Source: Boswellia sacra (Eukaryota > Streptophyta > Magnoliopsida > Sapindales > Burseraceae). From it: a DNA stretch of 64,000 nucleotides. This document shows, one piece after another, positions 48,687 through 60,839 of this stretch. Position 1 is the first letter of the stretch. Each line of letters starts with the position of its first letter. The position numbers were made by a program, and so were the translations under genes. Under the pieces are notes generated by a model. The model ran no database searches. It was not told the origin of the DNA and worked only from the letters and a program-made list of their open reading frames with translations. The stretch lies in NCBI GenBank assembly GCA_013180625.2, contig SNVD02010124.1, positions 310,001 to 374,000 of the forward strand, read 5' to 3'.

Positions 48687-50560
48687 GAAATCTGTGTTAG
48701 CCCTAAGGCTACATGATAATTTTGATGATAACAATACACATTGATTCAGTGTGATTTACTAACATGTTTATTTATGTGCAAGAGTAATATCATTGAAATA
48801 ATTGTAAAATCAAGAAGAGGCTTATTAAAATGAAGTGTTGAAGCTAAGGAGAAGACTACATGTTAAAGGCACCAAAGTTTAAGAACAATGTTCGATTCAA
48901 GGAATGTGACACATGAGCAATGTTCAATCAATTGGTCATATATTTCTCTACAGATGTCCAAATGATGTGATTCTTGAGCCTTCGGAAATATAACTCAATT
49001 TATAACATTTCATATGTTTTAAAGAAATTTAAATTTCAAGTGTAATATTGTCCAAATCATCATGCAATTTGAAAGACAAATGGAAGCAGCTGATATGAGC
49101 ACTGAACACTTTTTTGAACATTTCTTGAGCTAGAAAAATCAAAATGACTTGATTCTTATGGCATTGGAAATAGGACATAATGAGGCACATTTTGTATGTT
49201 TTGAAGAAATTCAAATTTCAAATGGAAGGCTGACATAATTGATATGCAATTTGGTGGACTGACACAGAGAAGAAAAATCAACTCATATGAGCACCGAATG
49301 ATGTTTTGTCCATATCTTGAGATAGAGATATCCAAATGCTTTGATTCTTAATGTTTTGGAAAGACTATTCAAATATACATATCTTTTATGTTTTGAATAA
49401 ATTCAAATTTCAAATATAAGGCTGACAAAATTATCATTCAATTTGGTGGATTGACACAAGGAAGAAAAATCAAGTCACATGAGCACTGAATGGTGTTTTG
49501 GCCATATCTTGAGCTACAGTTATCCAAATGACTTGGTTCTTAATGATTTGGAAATCTTATTCAATTTTGAAGATCTTGTATGTTTTTTAGATTTTCAAAT
49601 TTTAAGTGAAACATTGACAAAAATGGCAGACAATATTATGATTTTTATGGTGGGCAGAAAATTTGGAGTTAGTGTCTTCACTTGATTAAGTTCTTCCCGT
49701 TTGCCTATAAAAGGAGCCCTTCTCCCATGCATTCAACAAGCATTTTATCAAGCAAAAAAAAACAAGAGAAATATCAAGTCTAGAGAGCTTTTATATTCTT
49801 TATCTACTCTTTGAAGAGAGTTGTACTTTTGTTGTAAAAATTTTCTTTGTTCTTGTATTGTGGTGAGAGTGAGATATTCTTGTAAAGGATAATAGTTATC
49901 CTTGAGAGAACTCTTGTTGTGTGTTATCAAGAGTTGAAGGAAGTTTCCTTGGTGAGGTTGTTCATCAAGAAGAACTCTTGGTGTGGTGTTATCAAGGGTT
50001 GAAGGAAGTTGCCTTGGTGAGGTTGTTCATCAAGAAGAACTCTTGGTGTGGTGTTATCAAGAGTTGAAGGAAAGTTGCCTTGGTGAGGTTGTTCATCAAG
50101 AAGAACTCTTGGTGTGGTGTTATCAAGGGTTGAAGGAAGTTGCCTTGGTGAGGTTGTTCATCAAGAAGAACTCTTGGTGTGGTGTTATCAAGAGTTGGAA
50201 GAAAAAGTCTTGGTGAGGTTGTTCATCAAGCAAGTTGTAAAGATTTCTACAACTTAGTGGAAAGCTTAGCTCGTGGAGCTAGGAGCTCGTGGACGTAGGC
50301 AAGGTTTGTCGAACCATGTAAATTGAGTTTGCACTCTCTCTATCCCTTTCCTTTTTACATTTACTTGCACTTGTGATTGTTCATTATTATTATTCTTTTG
50401 ATTGCATCTTTGATAAATTCTAATTTCATCTTCTTCACCTTTATTCTCAAAAAAAGAGTGAACTAATTTTGATCTTTCAAGAAAAGTTTTCTAAATCCGT
50501 TTTGATAAATAAAAACCCAATTCACCCCCCCTCTTGGGTTGCCATACCTGGGTCAATAAT
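48687..50560 (+). mobile_element. Probable Ty1/copia LTR remnant (solo or truncated)
   Basis: The stretch begins TGTTAGCCCTAAGGCTACAT, an LTR-like start. It carries a possible TATA stretch (GCCTATAAAAGGAGCCC at about 49703), a tandem-repeat block, and ends with AATTCACCCCCCCTCTTGGGT near 50550, a sequence style common at copia LTR ends. No gag or pol adjoins it and no clean target duplication is seen. Within 48950-49680 a motif of about 180 bases recurs three or four times (variants of GAGCACTGAATGGTGTTTTG with ATATCTTGAGCTA). Confidence 0.5.
49903..50240 (+). repeat. 65-bp tandem repeat, five copies
   Basis: Units share GAGGTTGTTCATCAAGAAGA, ACTCTTGGTGTGGTGTTATC and GAAGGAAGTTGCCTTGGT. The GAGGTTG marks fall at 49954, 50019, 50085, 50150 and 50215, so the period is 65-66 bases. 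The period is not a multiple of three and all three frames stay partly open, so the short ORF here is not evidence of a gene. Confidence 0.95.
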
Positions 50561-50562
50561 AT

Positions 50563-52520
50563 GTGTCTATCAAGACCCAAATTCTATACATTCAGAGTAA
50601 AACATCAAATAGTCACTTTACTAAAAATCACAAAACTTATAAAAAATTAATTTGCATTGCTATGAGAACAAAGTTCCAAGTCACAACGATGATTTATCAT
50701 ACAAACACACACACACACATGTATACAATAATAAAAAATATTTCATCATGAAGCAGTCACAAAACAAATAATGTTGCAGCGGCATGTGGTTGTCAAGGAG
50801 AACTTTGTCAATCCTATCCAAAATCCTCCATCAATCTCTATAATTTGTGATCACCTAAGGTACATAATAAATTTAATGAGTATAACTCAGTCAGTAAGCT
50901 ATTTAGAATTACAACAATATCATTTAACATCAATCTTCAAGTTACTATACAATTACTGTTCATTACTTGTCATATAAATAATAGATAACTTGCTAAGGAA
51001 GTAAGAAAATCGTATTCACTGTACAAGAGTTGCGCTTCTGCGCAAATGAAATGGTACGAGAAAGCTAAATTTCTAGCTCCTATCATATTCAGGGTTTCAA
51101 GATGGCACTCTCATGCTCAAGGAATGGCGCGTTTGTGCCTACTCTCTACTCATAATATATTGAATTGGTGTAGGTTGCGCTCCTGCACGACTTATTTGGC
51201 GCTCCTGTGCTAATGCTGAATCTCAATTCATAAGTTTGTTTCTATTTTTCACATAACTTATTTGCACCAACTGAAACTACATTTTATACATAACTTTCTA
51301 AGCATATTCACATTCTTCATATGTACATGTAGGCACATAATTCATTCGCCAATGTGTCCCTTAATCACATATCACTCATACGTTCAACAGTGTCATTCAC
51401 TCCAATACAACTGCAGGGGCACAAACATATCACATATTCGAATCATACAATGATATCACTTATTCAAATCACACATAGTGGCTAGTTTGACAAACCGGGT
51501 TATACCAATCCCATACTACCGATGGTTTAGACCTCCCCTCAATGATTCAATCACAATTCTCACATGTGTCACTTTGTATTGTGTGTGACACTTTACGGTT
51601 CTTGTGACTCCCAAGAGGTAGCTCATATACACAATCTCAAGAGGTGACCCTAATGTCTAAGTGTACAAATTCACCTTTCATACGCTATCACATATATGAC
51701 ACTTTGTGTTGTGTGTGGCACTTTGCAATCTTTATGACCCCCAAGAGGTAGCCCACACACACAAGTTCAAGAGGTGCCCTATACATAAGCGTACACAATA
51801 TGAACTTTTCAATGTCCCAAAAACTTGGCATGCCATTCATTCATGTGTCACAATTTCACATTTCAATCACATAAGTGAAGCTCTAAGTTAAACTTTTCAA
51901 ATATCACAACACATCATATTCAATCATAGAGCTTTTCAACTATCACAACACATCATGATTTCAATCCCATAACTCAAGAGCAAAAATCCAAATTCCCATT
52001 CATCACGAATTCCACAATTTAATCACATAATACAATCAATACATAAAGCATAACAACATTTTATTTTGTGTCCTCAGAAGGTTCAGCTTACTTACCTTAT
52101 GAATTTTCCATTATCAAATCCTGAGTTCAACCTAGAAACATATCCAAAATACTTTAAGGTTCACATAACACATTGGCAACATAATCCTCTTTTTACATCA
52201 TTTCAATACATACTCCATTAAATAATGTCTATAAGACAAATTGCCTATCCAAAACTTGCAAAATTTAATAGACAACACAATACACTTACAAAATGTCTCC
52301 CTAAAGTTTTCAAAGCAAAAACTAAGGTTATAAACCCTTTCAAATCTCACTTAGTCTAGCATTTCACAATTCCTGCCACGACATCCTTCACTGAGTAGCA
52401 TGTCTTTAAAAATTTATAGAATTTTCAATGTAAATCAAATCATTACAAAACTTTATAGTCTAATGCAAAACACATACACGAATCATATACCAAAAATCTC
52501 ATTTTTTTTAATGGGGTTTT
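50563..52520. repeat. Repeat R, copy 1 (about 1.9 kb)
   Basis: This region matches 54640-55515 plus 58786-59610 in the same orientation with many differences. Shared blocks include AATTTGCATTGCTATGAGAA, ATTTAGAATTACAACAATAT, CAACTGAAACTACATTTTAT, TGTGTGGCACTTTGCAATC and AACCTAGAAACATATCCAAA. It has no coding sequence. It contains GCGCTCCTGC/GCGCTTCTGC motifs. It could be an old LTR (read on the minus strand) or a dispersed non-coding repeat. Confidence 0.7.
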
Positions 52521-54639
52521 GGTTATTCAAAAGTAATTGTTTTCATTTGCTCTGTTCTGAAAGTTAGAATTTTCAGTTTTATCAATCTAATTTTGAAAAA
52601 TCACCACAATTCATACAAAGGTTTAAAATCAATGAAAATTTATAGTCTAAAATAAAACATATTAAAGGTATTGCACACCAAAAATCAGACGTTTTTGCAA
52701 AGATTTGTCTCTGCACACAAATTTTGTTTCCCAGGCTCTGTTTTCAAACAAGGAAACTCTAAATTTTGAGTCTACAATTCAAAATTTCTCCAAAAATCAT
52801 ATACTACAAATTTTTGAGTGATTCTAAATACTACATACTCCTAAGCATGTCTATTTTAATCAGATAAGCATGAAGGGGTAAATCTCATTTGAGGCCTTAA
52901 GTTCCTAAATCTTTCACTTACATCCCTAACTCATTATTTTATTACAACATTATTTAACACAATACATACACATTACACATATATATTGTAATATAATTGT
53001 ACCATTGTCACTTTGAAAACTTAGGATATTATAGTGTCACCTTGGATGGAAAGGCTTGAAGGCAGTTCCTTCCATACCTGTTAGCAAATAAAGAACTAAA
53101 AAAGCTTGTGATCAGATTTTATGCTGGTAAGAAATTTCCAACTTGGATAACAACTCTTGTAGATTTTCAAATATCCTGGAATCATGACTAGCTCACCTCA
53201 TTTGTAGGGTTGTCAAATACTGATATGTCTATGGATCAAAGAATACAAAAATCTCTAATATCACATCTCTTGAACTTTTGGGTTCAGGAGGTGTTCTCTC
53301 CCGACTTTCCTTGAAGTTTGTTATTGGAGTAGTCTTTCCTACTATACTGAAATAAATTTCATTCTTTTGACATGAATGTCTCAAGTCCTTATCAAATGAA
53401 CTGCAAAATCTTCAGATACAGTAATGTTCCTAAAGTTGCCCTATTTGCTATGGGTTGTTGTAGCTGCTGCACAGACACCGGTACCAATCCCCTGTTTACA
53501 GCATGGTGCAGAAAAGAAGGGAAAGACTGATACAAAGCTCATGTCCTACAAAAATTATAGATGTCAAGACATCTTTTTAAAATCAAATTGATATACACAG
53601 TCATCACCCACTAACTTCTAGTCTCTGCTATACTCGAAAGATCATTTAAGAAATTTTTCACTTGTGAGTTGCAATATCTTACATGCTTTGCATTCTTGTT
53701 AGTATCTAGTACTTATCTACTATTATGTGTTTCTTTTCGCCTCACATTTCATTCTTTTTTCTTTTTTCGGGTATTGCAAGTGACTTAGCAATTTGGATGG
53801 CAAATCCAAGTTAAGAACACCAACTTGGGGTTAATGTGCTCCCAGGCCTTCATTTGGACACCATAAATGCTAGGAGTTCTTCCTACTGATCCTTATCCTA
53901 CAAAATAGGAGGAAGTATCCCCTCACATATCGCAAAGTCATTGCAATTATGATGCAGCAACATGTGTTGATGGATGTTAAATTTCAAACTGGTAATCCAA
54001 CTGGCTTCGGAGACAGAATTTGAGCCTTATGAGATATCAAAACTGATCAGGGAACTCTCACTCCATCCCAGGTTTGTCATTTCTAACATATGCATGAACC
54101 ACTTTTTTAGATTTTTATGAAAACTTAGGGCTGATCATTTATCATTTTCTTATTCTTCAATCTTTGTCCTCTTTGTAGTTTTTGATAGAAAGTGCTCTAC
54201 GTCTTTTACTTTCACTTATCAAACAATTTGACTTGTTAGTACTCAGTCCCCAAGACACTAGTTGACAATGTTTCTGACTGTATTGAGTTGATTCCAATAG
54301 TAGGCTGAATTTAGTACCTTGTATATAAATTCTTGTTACTATTTTGACAATGGTAGGTACTGGATGGTTGTTTCAATGCAGAATTGGAGGATGGCATTTT
54401 GGTGTAAAAGTTTTCATCTTTGCACTAAAACATGGCTCTTAATTGCTCTTTCTTCTCATCGATTTTTCTGTACTGCCTGTGGGTGAAAGGTAAGCAAAAG
54501 AAAGTTTTGGACTTATCTGCTTCTCTTAAAATTTTCTTCATTATTTTTGAATTACTTTGTGTTTTGAGCATGATGGATATTGTGAAATAGTTGATTTAAT
54601 TTACTATGGAATACCTGTGAAATTTTTTAACTTAAGGAA
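52521..54639. other. DNA between the two repeat R copies, no gene recognised
   Basis: Short frames only. 54388-54500 shows weak resemblance to 35980-36090 (GGCATTTT, then ATCTTTGC and GGGTGAAAG in the same order), suggesting a shared decayed sequence, but identity is too low to claim a family. 52900-53035, read on the minus strand, looks like an LTR start. Confidence 0.35.
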
Positions 54640-55515
54640 TCAACCTTTGTCAAGAGTAAGATATCAAACTGTCCCTTTGCTAAAAATCACAATAATTTAT
54701 CAAAAATTAATTTGCATTGCTATGAGAACAAAGTTTCAAGTCACAACCACGATTTATCATATATATAAACAATAATAAAAAAGGTTTTATCAAGAAGCGG
54801 TCACAAAACAAATAATGCCACAGCAGCACGTGGTTGTCAAGGGAACTCCGTCAATCCTGTAAAAAATGCTCCATCAATCTCCGTAATTAGTGATCACTTG
54901 AGATACACAATAAATTTGATGATTATAACTCAGTAAATAAGTTATTTAGAATTACAACAATATCATTTAACATCAATCTTCAAGTTACTATACAGTTACT
55001 GTTTAGTACTTGTCATATAAGTAATAGATAACTTGCTAAGGAAGTAAGAAAATTGTATCCACAATATAGGAGTTGCACTCCTGCGGGAATGAGATGGCGC
55101 AGGAGCACCAAGTTTCTGGCTCCTATCATATTCAAGGTTTCAGCATGGCGCTCTTACGCTAAAGGAATGGCAAGCCTGTGCCAACTCTCTGCCCATAATT
55201 TTTTGAATCAGTGCAGGTTGCGCTGATGCGCAATTTATCTGGCACTTCTGCACCAATGCAAAGTCTCAATTCATAAGTTTGTCTATATTTTTCACACAAA
55301 TTATTTGCACCAACTGAAACTACATTTTATACATAACTTTCTAAGCATATTCACATCCTTCATATATACATGTAGGCACATAATTCATTGGCCAATGTGT
55401 CCCTCAATCACATATCACTCATACATTCAAAAGTGTCTTTCACTTCAATACAACTTTAGGGACACAAACATATCACATAGTATTCCTCAATTTAATTCAC
55501 ACATTCATATCACTT

Positions 55516-58500
55516 CACTGCAAAAAAAGGGATCATTTGCGGCGGCTATTTTGCCGCCGCAAAAGGTCTTTTGCGTCTGCCATACGGCGGGTTTTGGGCC
55601 GACGTAGATAATATGGGCCGTAAATCTTTTGCGGCGGCCCGTTAGGTCATTTGAGGCGGGATCACAGTCATTTACGGCGGCAAACTTGCAGCCGTAAAAA
55701 GCCATATACGTCAACCCATTTACGGCTGCGAAATTACCGCCGTAAAAGGTTCAATGGCCCATAATTACCAATTTACCCCTGATTTGAAATCAATTCAAAT
55801 TTTCAGTTTTATTTGTAACGGCTATTTTAAAAAAAATGAATTTTAAATTTAAAACAAATCTATTCAAATTAACATTTTAAAGATGGTGTACCGTTCATCA
55901 AACTTGGTGGTTTATGCATTTAAATCAACCTTCTGCTTCGGCCAAAAAAGAAAGAGTTAATATGCATACAACCAACATTAAGTTGCCAGTGATTTGGTCA
56001 ATTTAATTAATTAAGAGCCTTGTACATCAGTTTACATATTTCAAGTAACTACTCAAGTCAACCAGCAGTTGATGGAATGGCTAACCGAATGGAACTATAA
56101 GAAGGCGAATCTTCCAGATGAAAGGAAAACAAGGCAGCGAGTTTCAATTTCAATGATTACTTCTACACTCTGAACGGTTAGAAGGTATCAGAACCGAGCA
56201 TAGTTGAAGCTTAAATCTGCATATTCTTAACTAATGCACCTTTGAAAAGAGTAGCAGTACAGATAGTCAATGGCAAAATGTTTTCATTTGTTAAGACTCT
56301 GAAACATCATCCACGCTGTTAGAGGAACTATCTTGAAGACCTTGATGAAGAAAACATGCTTGAAACATACTCCTGACCCTTTGCTGAAACTCAGCATTTA
56401 AATTCTCAGTATCTGATTTTAAAGATGCCTTTTAAAGTCCAGAATAGCCCACAACATGATAATTGTAGCACAAGTTTATCACTTATCAGTATAAAAGAAT
56501 AAAACATCCTGTGAACTAATTGTGCTGCATCATTGCTAATCACATGACCCATATGACCTGCCTTTTGGAACTCAGAAGTACATGCAACAAAATGAGAATA
56601 TAAAAACTTATACATAATGTTTGATTTTGCCTACAAATCCAAGTCTACAACGCATTAAATCCTCGATTTTGTAACTCATTTATAAAGCTGGATACAACTG
56701 GATAAAAAGTGTTATTGAATTTCAAAAGCAAGATTTTTATATTGAACAAAATATATAAAATAAAAACATTCATGGCCAGGAAATAGACGTGAGAAATAGA
56801 TTTATGCTATGCCCCTTGCAGTCTAACTGACGCGCGACATAAGTTCCAGATTTAACTACCATTCAACAACCAAAGATTCAAAATGATTCTCTCCAATGCT
56901 CACAAACAAACAGCTACCTGTTTTTTTCCTACATTTGATCCTTATTTTCCAGAAAAAGTAGGGCAATTGTGTGACTTAATAACCTCTCCAACGCCACAAA
57001 CTAAACTTTGATTTTGGTCCATACTCAACTTTGTCCTGCAAGTCCAGCAAAATCCCATATGAAGATAAACCTCAGAATTGTCTCTCAAGCAAAGAGAAAA
57101 ACCTCAGCCTTTGTCCTCTTGTACAGTTGTTATATTGAAGACAATCCTATCAAAAAGCAAACAGGACTTTTTATGGTAACTTTGGATTAAGAAAACAATT
57201 CATATTGTGAGGTTAGGTATGGATTAAGAAAACAATGCTTTTCCAAAACCATATCACAGTAGAAATAGAAAAACAAAACAGCTCAAGAGTTGCCACAATT
57301 AGAGTCTTCTCAAATAACATTGCAAACTCTTTTCATAATCTTTTTAGTAGCAAATTAGAAAAAATATAATTGATCAATCGTGAAACTTAATTGAAAATCC
57401 ATAATAAACCCTCCATGACTTTTACTCAAAAAGACTTCACACACAATAATAACCTTAAAAGAAACAATAAAAAGAAATAGATGTGTTATAGCCACTCACA
57501 TAATAAACTAAACTCATCCACAAAACTGAGGCTTATCTTGTTCTATTTGTTCTGCATTTGTAATGTAAATGAGCAGCTCTAACACCTCCAAAAGAAATCA
57601 TCTTCACTCTTCTCGCTATGGCTCAACTTTTTCAATTTAATTGCTGTACTTTTGCTATTACTTCACTCAGTCAAATGGACACTTTTCAGAAACTTGTCAC
57701 CTGTAAGTTCTTCTCCGTCTTGACATTCCTATTCTATTTAAAGATTGGTTTGAATTTTACAAAAGCGAGCAAAATCTACTAAAAATGCTTTGCATATAAC
57801 AGAAGGAAATGAAAAATTGTATATTACATTTCTTAAAGAATACCTTTCTGATTCTATGACCGAATACATATTAGTTCCTTCAATTTTGTTCAGTTTCCTC
57901 AGCAGCCACAACACAGCAATTGTTTTACTTACCTACTCAAGTTTTCGCATCAAGTGGCAACTTAACGATTCTACGCTAATTGAGTTCAATCACATGAAAA
58001 TCAAACAAACAGAGCCAAAATTAGAACAATTATCTACTTGTTACCAAGCAAGTGAAAGACACATAAATTTTCAACACAAAATGTCTATAACATCAAAGCA
58101 AAACCTTACAAATTACAAGTCAACACTGTTTTCTTAATCCAAAGTTACCATAAAAACAATTCAGATTGGAGTCAACACTGGCTCACCTGGCTCCTTGTCT
58201 AGCCAATCAAACAAATCGAGTAAGCTGAAAACCGAGTAGATCAAAGAGAGGAAAGAAACAATCAAACAGAGAAGAAAACCAAATGATATTAGAATTACCT
58301 CAGAGAAAATCGATAAAAATCAAGTAAGAAACTCTGGATTGACAAATCTAACTGCTGGATTGACGCAACTCTGGGCACGGAGATGTCGACAGTTGGTCAG
58401 AACTCAATAGCTCCACGAACTGCCGAGGTCTCTGCATAAAGATTTCAGTTAGTGAAACCCTAATCTAGGAAACAGTGGAAGAGATGAAAATGTAGTTGAG

Positions 58501-58785
58501 ATGGAAATGCAGGAAGTGGAAGAGAAGCAATTGAGATGGAAATGGAAACCCCAATCAAGATTTGAAGAAACTCAGTTGAGATGGAAATGGAGGAAGCGGG
58601 AGAGGAGGAAACCAATTAATCAGCGAAATTAATTTCTACGATTGCTTGCTGCCTTATTGGGGCTAATATCTCATCTGCGTCAGGGGAAATTGCTGCCTTA
58701 TTTGGGGTACAGATGTCGTCTCATTTACGGCCGCTCTTAATGCCGCCGCTAATAGACGACGTACATGAGACTATTTTTTGTAGTG
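55516..58785. mobile_element. CACTA-D: non-autonomous CACTA transposon (TSD CTT)
   Basis: The left end CACTGCAAAAAAAGGGATCA and right end CTATTTTTTGTAGTG are inverted ends with one change in the CACTA motif. CTT flanks both sides (55513-55515 and 58786-58788). Subterminal GCGGCGGC, TTTACGGCGG and GCCGCCGC repeats are dense at 55535-55760 and 58720-58765. No transposase is present. It contains a minus-strand exon-like piece (56291-56428) and a 28-base inverted repeat (57168-57195 and 58129-58156). The ends are close in style to CACTA-C, so the two may share a mobilising system. Confidence 0.9.
56291..56428 (-). pseudogene. Captured terminal exon of an unrecognised gene
   Basis: After an AG acceptor (about 56429) the minus strand reads ASLKSDTENLNAEFQQRVRS, then MFQACFLHQGLQDSSSNSVD and DVSES, ending at TAA 56291-56293. 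The clean acceptor, codon-like composition and Ser/Asp-rich tail suggest the last exon of a host gene with a short coiled-coil stretch. I cannot name the family. No matching upstream exon was found, so it is probably incomplete. Confidence 0.4.
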
Positions 58786-59610
58786 CTTATTCGAATCATA
58801 CAATGATATCACTTATTCGAATCACACAATGATATCACTTATTCAAATCACACATCGAGGCTAGTCCGACAAATCGAGTAATACCGATCACTTACTACTG
58901 ATGGTTCAGACCTCCCCTTAATATTCAATCACAATTCTCACATATGCCACTTTGTATTGTGTGTGGCACTTTGCAATCCTTGTGACCCCCAAAAGGTAGC
59001 TCACACATAAAATCTCAAGAGGTAAGCCCATGTCTAAGTGTATTCATACACTATCACACATATGACACGATGTTGTGTGTGACACTTTACGGTCTTTATG
59101 ACCCTAAAGAGGTATCTCACACACACAACTTCAAGAGGTGCCCTATACATAAGTGTACACAATCACATAATAAACATTCAAGGTCCCATAGTTTGGCATG
59201 CCCTTCATGCAATACGATTTCCATTCATCACATATACCACAAAATGATCACATTACACAATCGATACATAAAGCATAAAAATATCTTTATTGTGCCCTCA
59301 AAAGGTTCAGACTATTTACCTTATGAGATTTTCGTTGCCGAATCTTGAGTTCAACCTAGAAACATATCCAAAATACTTTAAGGTTGACATAACACATTTG
59401 CATCATGATCCTCTTTTTACTTCGTTCCAATTCATTCTCCATTAAATAATGTCTATAAGACAAATTGCCTCTCCAAAACCCGCACAAATTGATAGACAAC
59501 ACAACACACTTACAACACATCTCCCTAAAGTTTTCGAAGCAAAAATCATTACAAAACTTTACAGTCCAATACAAAACACATACAAGAATCATCATACCAA
59601 ACATCTCAGT

Positions 59611-59987
59611 GACCCCCCAACATGGAGAATATCAGTCAGCCCCCCCGATTGGCAAATATCAATCAAACCCTTGAAGTATAATATCACTCAACCCCCTAAA
59701 ACAATACACACCCTGGACTTTTCATAAATTACCTTTCAGTCAATAAAGTTTGTCAATTTTCATTTTATACTCTAGACATTAGAGATTTTAGTTCAATCTC
59801 ATAGCTTAGGAAACTTTCAATTCCATACCCAACAGTTTGTGAATTCAATTCCAATCTTGTAGCTTGTTATTTTAACAATTCCACCTTAATAGTTTGAAAA
59901 ATTGTGGAAAAAAAAAAGAAAAAAAAAAGAGAGAAGAAAGAGAGCAAAAAAAGAGGGAGAGAAAAAAATATAAAAAAGAGAAGAAAA
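59611..59987. other. C-rich then purine-rich stretch upstream of the gypsy gag
   Basis: Contains repeated AGTGACCCCCCAA/CAGCCCCCCC-like and AACCCCCTAAA phrases (59605-59700), then a near-pure A/G tract of about 80 bases (59905-59985) directly before the gag ATG. Confidence 0.5.
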
Positions 59988-60434
59988 ATGTCAGAAAGTG
60001 AAACGAATCAATCAGCTCCACTTGATGAACGATACGCTACAAAGGAATCTGTAGAGCTTATCCAACAATCTTTATAGAATCTGCAAACTTTTATAGTAGC
60101 TTTGACTCAAGTTATATTTAATCAAAGAGGAGATCAAAGAAATAATCTTCCACCATTAGAACAACAAATTCCCCAAAGACAACCTCAACAATTGCCTCAA
60201 AGAAGCAATCGACAGCGTGATGAAGAATGCAATGAAGAGGAAGATGTGGCCTCAATTTTGGATGATAGCCAAAGGCTGCCACAAAGTAATTATCGGATGA
60301 AGATTGAGATCCCAATATTTGATAGGTTTTTTGCAATTGAAGAATTTCTTGATTGGCTTGCAGAAGTGAAAAAGTTATTTGATTATTGGGGTACTAAAGA
60401 GCACATAAAAGTCAAGCTATGGCTTAATGACTAG
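59988..60434 (+). pseudogene. Ty3/gypsy gag fragment, truncated by a hAT insertion
   Basis: It starts MSESETNQSAPLDERYATKE at 59988. A TAG at 60075-60077 interrupts it, and the same frame continues with a Gln/Arg-rich stretch (LPPLEQQIPQRQPQQLPQR), then NYRMKIEIPIFDRFFAIEEF, DWLAEVKKLFDYWG and VKLW. The IP-F-G/D-x-EEFLDW-EVxxFFDY pattern is the retrotransposon gag domain of plant gypsy elements. Homology stops near 60425 where hAT-type DNA begins. No protease or polymerase follows inside the window. Confidence 0.8.
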
Positions 60435-60839
60435 GAATCTCAAAATTACTCGTGGGGGCCGGGTACCCAGATCCCCAGCCTGATCTTACTAGGGAATTTC
60501 CCATATTTCCAAAGAGTTTGGCCACGAACGGGGAAAGGAACCCTGGGGAAAGCCTGGGGCCGGGCAGGGACTGGGGACTAGGTTCCCCGGCCCGGCCCTG
60601 GCCCGGAATAAATATAAATATGTATTTTATTTAATTTATGTAAAGTCTAGCCCATTTCTAATTCAAATAATATACCATTAACAGCCCAAACTAATAATAT
60701 GCTATTAATAGTCCAAACTATATGAGCCCAACCTAACTTAACCCATTCAAATATCAATTTTTTTTATTACAATAATTTTGTAGTAAATAAAAATTATTAA
60801 AAAATCTAGCCTTTGAAATTGAACCAGAAAACACAACGC

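Larger units (their letters stand above)
54640..59610. repeat. Repeat R, copy 2, split by CACTA-D
   Basis: The left half is 54640-55515 and the right half 58786-59610, separated exactly by CACTA-D. Compared with copy 1 it lacks about 110 bases after the AAAGTTTTCGAAGCAAAAA block near 59530. A short segment (AATCATACAATGATATCACT) is triplicated at 58793-58850. Confidence 0.7.

Noticed and set aside
49983..50216. 77-codon frame with repeated peptide
   Set aside because: Explained by a 65-bp non-coding tandem repeat whose period is not a multiple of three.
35980..54500. Paralogous gene fragments at 35980-36140 and 54388-54550
   Set aside because: Some words are shared in order, but similarity by eye is too weak to claim a duplicated gene.
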